Shown: positions 5,309 through 8,636 of the stretch, piece by piece
Numbering within the stretch: position 1 is the first letter of the stretch
Layout: each line of letters begins with the position of its first letter
Source of the DNA: Alphaproteobacteria bacterium
Lineage (GTDB): Bacteria > Pseudomonadota > Alphaproteobacteria > UBA8366 > JADFVY01
DNA: 8,636 nucleotides
Direction of reading: 5' to 3'
Assembly: GCA_029881615.1 (NCBI GenBank)
Contig: JAOUMF010000051.1
Coordinates: forward strand, 1-8,636
Position numbers and translations under genes: made by a program
The notes under the pieces: generated by a model
Database searches by the model: none
What the model was told of the DNA's origin: nothing
Seen by the model: the letters and a program-made list of their open reading frames with translations, nothing else

Positions 5309-6085
5309 ATGCACGAAAACGAATATACCGACGAATTCGTCGCCAAGCTGGAACTGTTATGGGGCGAGGGATTTCTGTCGCCCGGCGGACCGGGGGAAGT
5401 GGAAAAAATCCTTGAAGGAACCGACCTCTCCGGCCTCGACCTGATGGATATCGGCTGCGGGATCGGTGGCGTCGATGTGCTGCTGGCGCGCGAATATGGC
5501 GCGAAGTCGGTTACCGGTATCGATATCGAGCAGCCTCTCGTCGAGAAGAGCCGGGCGCGAGCCGAGCGGCTGGGCCTGTCCAACCAATTGACTTTCCAGC
5601 TCGTCGAGCCCGGTCCCTTCCCCTTTGCCGACGAAACTTTCGACGCCGTGTTCAGCAAGGATTCCATGATCCATATCCCCGACAAACCGGCATTGTTCGC
5701 CGAAGTGCTGCGGGTGCTGCGCCCTGGCGGACTGTTCCTGGCTTCCGACTGGATGCAGAGCGCGGCCGGCCCGGCCTCGCCCGAGATGGCAACCTTCGTC
5801 GAGACCTCGGGCCTCAGCTTTGCCATGGGCATCACCGACGACCTGCCGGCGATGCTGACGGAAGCCGGCTTTACCGACATTCGACTGGTCGACCGCAATC
5901 CCTGGTATCGCCAGGAAGCCCGCAACGAGATCACCCGCATGCGCGGTGAATTGCGCCAGCCGCTGCTGGAAATCCTTGGCCAGGAAAAAGCCGACCGCTG
6001 GATAGCCATGCGCGAGGCGATGATCGCCGCCCTGGACGCCGGCGCCTTCCGCCCGACCCATTTCCGTGCGGTCAGGCCGGGGTGA
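5309..6085 (+). CDS. Class I SAM-dependent methyltransferase, phosphoethanolamine-methyltransferase-like
   Basis: A 258-residue cytoplasmic methyltransferase. The SAM-binding motif I is DIGCGIGG (47-54) and the ribose-binding acid is Asp72. The core closes with VLRVLRPGGLFLASD. The N-terminus ENEYTDE (Tyr6) and WGEGFLSPGG strongly resemble phosphobase methyltransferases such as the Plasmodium enzyme, whose Tyr19 latch lies in NQYTDE. The catalytic Asp/His pair is kept in KDSMIHI (Asp118, His122). The phosphate-gripping Tyr/Arg/Lys residues of the later part seem absent (Phe163 and Leu179 at two of the positions, aligned from memory), so the substrate may be a non-phosphorylated amine. The start at ATG 5309 has GGGAGG at 8 nt; the frame open to 5129 runs through the DUF1127 gene. 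It is probably co-transcribed with DUF1127 and controlled by the divergent LysR protein (inference). Confidence 0.85.
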   Translation: MHENEYTDEFVAKLELLWGEGFLSPGGPGEVEKILEGTDLSGLDLMDIGCGIGGVDVLLAREYGAKSVTGIDIEQPLVEKSRARAERLGLSNQLTFQLVEPGPFPFADETFDAVFSKDSMIHIPDKPALFAEVLRVLRPGGLFLASDWMQSAAGPASPEMATFVETSGLSFAMGITDDLPAMLTEAGFTDIRLVDRNPWYRQEARNEITRMRGELRQPLLEILGQEKADRWIAMREAMIAALDAGAFRPTHFRAVRPG

Positions 6086-6742
6086 TCAACACCAACTCGC
6101 CTGATCGCCCTTGGGCGCGCGCAGCAGTTCCTTGACGTTGGCGTCCAGCACCAGATAGCCGACATTACCGTAGAGCTTCTGCCGGCCCTCGTTGAGGACG
6201 AAGCTGGGGCTGCCCTGAACGCTCAACCGCTCCGCCTCCTGATAATCGGCGGCGACCCGGGCGAACGCCGCGCCGGAATGAACCGCCCGGACGATGGGAT
6301 CGCGGTCGTACCCCAACGCATGGGCAATGTCGCACTGCACATCCCACTGCGCGATATCGCGGCCTTCCCGGAAAAAGGCATGGCGCAAACCCAGCGCCGC
6401 ATTATCGAGCCAGGACGGGTCCGCGATTTCGACGGCTTTCAGAAACACATGGATGCTCAACGACGTCGCCGGCCGGGCTTCCAGCCATAATCGGGGGTTC
6501 AATTCCAGATCGGGGAACTGTTTGGCGACCGCCCCAAGATGACGATTGAACCCTTCATAACCGCCGCGGTCGGCCCATCCCTCGCCGATCTTCGTCGCCG
6601 TGTCGCCGAAGATCGAACAGAATCTGGTTTCGATCTCGATCTCGTCGCCATACTGGCGCTTCAATTCATCGACGCGGCGCTGCGCCACATAGGCCCAGAC
6701 ACACAGAATATCCGAGAAATAAATGATTTTGACTGGTTCCAT
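6086..6742 (-). CDS. DsbA-family protein (FrnE / HCCA-isomerase-like thioredoxin fold)
   Basis: A 218-residue thioredoxin-fold protein with a helical insertion, of the DSBA/FrnE type (KIIYFSD opening, cis-proline loop VQGSPSFVLN with Pro179). The usual CxxC is Cys14-Val-Trp-Ala17, so only the first cysteine remains. That argues against a dithiol oxidoreductase and for a single-thiol activity, such as glutathione-dependent isomerase or transferase chemistry as in the kappa-class relatives (inference). There is no signal peptide, so it acts in the cytoplasm. A second cysteine is at the extreme C-terminus (Cys218). The start at ATG 6742 has only a weak GAG 5 nt upstream. It lies 33 bp after the GNAT gene, and its stop codon abuts the stop of the convergent methyltransferase gene. 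Confidence 0.87.
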   Translation of the reverse strand: MEPVKIIYFSDILCVWAYVAQRRVDELKRQYGDEIEIETRFCSIFGDTATKIGEGWADRGGYEGFNRHLGAVAKQFPDLELNPRLWLEARPATSLSIHVFLKAVEIADPSWLDNAALGLRHAFFREGRDIAQWDVQCDIAHALGYDRDPIVRAVHSGAAFARVAADYQEAERLSVQGSPSFVLNEGRQKLYGNVGYLVLDANVKELLRAPKGDQASWC

Positions 6743-6775
6743 CGTGACTCGCTTCCACCTCGATCGGGCACTGAT

Positions 6776-7255
6776 TTACAGGCTCTTGCGAAACCGGAAT
6801 TCCACCGTATTGCTGCGGTCCCCCAACTCGCGGGTTACCGGTATTTTTTCGTAACCCAGGGAAGCATATAACGCATGGGATTCGATAAACCTGGTATCGG
6901 ACCACAGCACCATGCGCACCGCATCCCGGGCGCGGGCGGCAGCCTCGGCCTCGCGCACCAGGGCGCTGGCGATGCCGCGGCGGCGCGCCGACGGCGAGAC
7001 ATTCAGCTTATGCAGCATCCACACGCCCGGCTGATCTTCGGGAAGAATGGCAATACAGCCCACCACCCGGCCATCCAGTTCGGCAACCCAGGCTTCGCCC
7101 TCGAGCGCACGATAATAGCCGGCGAAATCCCTTAATTCGGCCAATTCGCCATCGAGATCGAAAACCACGCCCGGATATTGCGTCCAGCATTCCCGGACCA
7201 GCGCGATTACCGCGTCGCTATCCGCATCGCCGGCCGCGCGAACATGCTTGGTCAC
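6776..7255 (-). CDS. GNAT-family N-acetyltransferase
   Basis: A 159-residue cytoplasmic acetyltransferase that would move an acetyl group from acetyl-CoA to an unknown amine. The acetyl-CoA motif A is LNVSPSARRRGIASALV (84-100), with the pyrophosphate loop RRRGIA (91-96). Motif B is ALYASLGYEKI (128-138), with Tyr130 in the usual proton-donor place. The GTG at 7255 is chosen as start. It overlaps the MgtE stop as GTGA, which is a typical coupled junction, and there is no other start before the conserved fold. The longer frame back to 7357 would lie wholly within mgtE. The close coupling to mgtE suggests shared transcription but not necessarily a shared function. Confidence 0.9.
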   Translation of the reverse strand: MTKHVRAAGDADSDAVIALVRECWTQYPGVVFDLDGELAELRDFAGYYRALEGEAWVAELDGRVVGCIAILPEDQPGVWMLHKLNVSPSARRRGIASALVREAEAAARARDAVRMVLWSDTRFIESHALYASLGYEKIPVTRELGDRSNTVEFRFRKSL

Positions 7256-8636
7256 AGCAGCACCCACGCTCCCAGCCCCAGAAAACAGAAGAACCCGACC
7301 ACGTCTGTAACCGTGGTCAGAAAGACCGCCGAGGCGACGGCCGGGTCCGCGCCCCAATGGTCAAGCGCCAACGGGATCAAGGTGCCCACCAGGCCCGCAA
7401 CCAGCAAATTCAACATCATTGCCGCGGCCAGAACGCCGCCGATCGCAACGCTGTCGAACCACATCCCGCCGACAATGCCCATGACGATGGCAAACAGAAC
7501 GCCATTGATGAAACCAACGAGGCTTTCCTTGACCACGGCGCGCAGGGCGCGGCTGGTGGTCAGTTCCCTGGTGGCGAGCGCGCGCACCGTAACAGTCAGG
7601 GTTTGCGTTCCCGCGTTCCCGCCCATCGAGGCGACGATCGGCATCAGGATGGCCAGCGCCACCACCTTTTCGATGGCCGCGTCGAACATGGCGATAACGA
7701 AGGACGCAAGAATCGCCGTCGCCAGGTTCAGCAGCAGCCAGGAAAAACGCGAGCGCGTGGTGGCGATGACGGCGCTGTAATAGTCGTCCTCACCCATGCC
7801 GGCCAGGCGCATCATGTCTTCCTCGTGCTCCTCCTCGATGACGTTGACCACGTCATCGACGGTGATAACACCGACCAGCCGCCCCGTTTCATCCACGACC
7901 GGGGCCTCGACCAGCCCATACTGACGAAACAGGAAGGCCACGTCTTCCTGGTCCATGGTTACCGGGATGGGACGGAATTCATCATCCATGATTTCGGTCA
8001 CCAGCACCGGGCGCTTGGTTCGCAGCATCCGGCTAAGCGACAACATGCCAAGGGGCATTTTGGCCGTATCCACGACAGTCAGATAATAGAAATCGTCCGG
8101 TAGTTCGGTATCCGAACGCATGAAATCGATGGTCTCGCCGACGGTCCATACGGCCGATACCGCCACGACCTCGCGCCGCATCAGGCGGCCGGCGCTATCT
8201 TCCGGCCAGGCCAGCGCCTCCTCGTAAAGCAGACGCTCGCTATCGGGGATAGCCTCCAGAAGTTCCTTCTGTCCGGCCTCGTCGAGATCCTCGATCAGAT
8301 CGACGGCATCGTCGGATTCCAGCTCGGTAATGACGGCGGCCAGCTGGCCGGTATTCATCAGCCCGAGAACATCCTCGCGAACCGTTACATCGAGATAGGA
8401 AACAACCTCGGCGTCCAGCCTGCTGCCGATAGTCTCGATAACCGCTCCACGGTCGGCGGAACCGAGATGTTCCAACAGGTCGGCAAGGTCGGCGGCATGC
8501 AGATCCGCGACCAGCGCGGGGATATCCTCGCGCCGTTCCTCCTGGGCCGCCAGCTTGATGTCGCGAACGAGATCGTCAGTAAGGCCGTAAAACCCCTCAA
8601 GCTCGTTATCGCTCTCAGCTCCCGCAACCTCGGTTT
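7252..8636 (-). CDS. mgtE: Magnesium transporter MgtE, start outside the window
   Basis: An Mg2+ channel of the inner membrane; 460 residues are visible and the frame runs off the right edge. The order is that of MgtE. An N-terminal superhelical domain (visible residues about 38-140) is followed by a pair of CBS domains (about 150-268; EIMDDEFRPIPV and GRLVGVITVDDVVNVI), a connecting helix and five membrane helices (about 297-460). The pore motif GGNAGTQ is at 338-344. The conserved ion-binding Asp in TTVTDVVGFF (Asp444) matches Asp432 of the Thermus protein. The acidic residues of the cytosolic gate that sense Mg2+ are abundant. The visible length already exceeds the 450 residues of Thermus MgtE, so little should be missing. 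It is the first visible cistron of a unit with the GNAT and DsbA-family genes. Confidence 0.95.
   Translation of the reverse strand, partial: TEVAGAESDNELEGFYGLTDDLVRDIKLAAQEERREDIPALVADLHAADLADLLEHLGSADRGAVIETIGSRLDAEVVSYLDVTVREDVLGLMNTGQLAAVITELESDDAVDLIEDLDEAGQKELLEAIPDSERLLYEEALAWPEDSAGRLMRREVVAVSAVWTVGETIDFMRSDTELPDDFYYLTVVDTAKMPLGMLSLSRMLRTKRPVLVTEIMDDEFRPIPVTMDQEDVAFLFRQYGLVEAPVVDETGRLVGVITVDDVVNVIEEEHEEDMMRLAGMGEDDYYSAVIATTRSRFSWLLLNLATAILASFVIAMFDAAIEKVVALAILMPIVASMGGNAGTQTLTVTVRALATRELTTSRALRAVVKESLVGFINGVLFAIVMGIVGGMWFDSVAIGGVLAAAMMLNLLVAGLVGTLIPLALDHWGADPAVASAVFLTTVTDVVGFFCFLGLGAWVLL

Noticed and set aside
4990..6165. Minus-strand open frame of 391 codons
   Set aside because: It is antisense to DUF1127 and the methyltransferase. 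The Ser/Arg-rich translation fits no family, while the plus strand has ribosome binding sites and conserved motifs.
1..8636. Mobile elements, tRNA/rRNA genes, CRISPR arrays, toxin-antitoxin or phage genes
   Set aside because: No transposase or integrase, no direct repeats with regular spacing and no cloverleaf sequences were seen on either strand by reading.

Overview
The window is GC-rich, densely packed chromosomal DNA. The gene families and the DUF1127 protein point to an alphaproteobacterium, probably a Rhodospirillales-like marine or soil lineage (order uncertain). There are no RNA genes, CRISPR arrays, insertion sequences or phage genes.

Left part (1-3818, minus strand, read right to left): a polar amino acid (HAAT/His-Glu-Gln-Arg) ABC import operon. 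In transcription order it holds a decayed M14-type succinylglutamate desuccinylase/aspartoacylase gene (3404-3818), the ATPase (2585-3403), the periplasmic binding protein (1750-2526), two inner-membrane permeases (979-1668 and 257-976) and the start of an MlrC-like M81 metallopeptidase (1-249, cut by the window edge). The layout suggests uptake of a modified cationic amino acid or a small amide, followed by hydrolysis in the cytoplasm. One of the two predicted hydrolases is now broken. The binding-protein cistron is bracketed by two RNA hairpins; the downstream one is a textbook intrinsic terminator that probably acts as a partial attenuator.

Middle part (3928-6085): a GcvA-like LysR regulator (minus) is divergent from a plus-strand pair made of a small DUF1127 protein (4992-5228) and a SAM-dependent methyltransferase (5309-6085). 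The methyltransferase keeps the N-terminal latch and the Asp/His catalytic dyad of phosphoethanolamine methyltransferases. The 119-bp divergent region holds a perfect T-N11-A LysR-type dyad and a hairpin that masks the DUF1127 Shine-Dalgarno. A second, switchable hairpin overlaps the methyltransferase ribosome binding site.

Right part (6086-8636, minus strand): a compact unit with an MgtE-type Mg2+ channel (start outside the window), a GNAT acetyltransferase joined to it by a GTGA overlap, and a DsbA/FrnE-superfamily protein with a CxxA instead of CxxC active site. The last gene meets the methyltransferase tail to tail with no spacer; their stop codons form the palindrome TGATCA.

No wholly new system is evident. 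The most interesting points are the RNA structures over the DUF1127 and methyltransferase start sites, the decayed hydrolase at the head of the transporter operon, and the strong terminator inside that operon.
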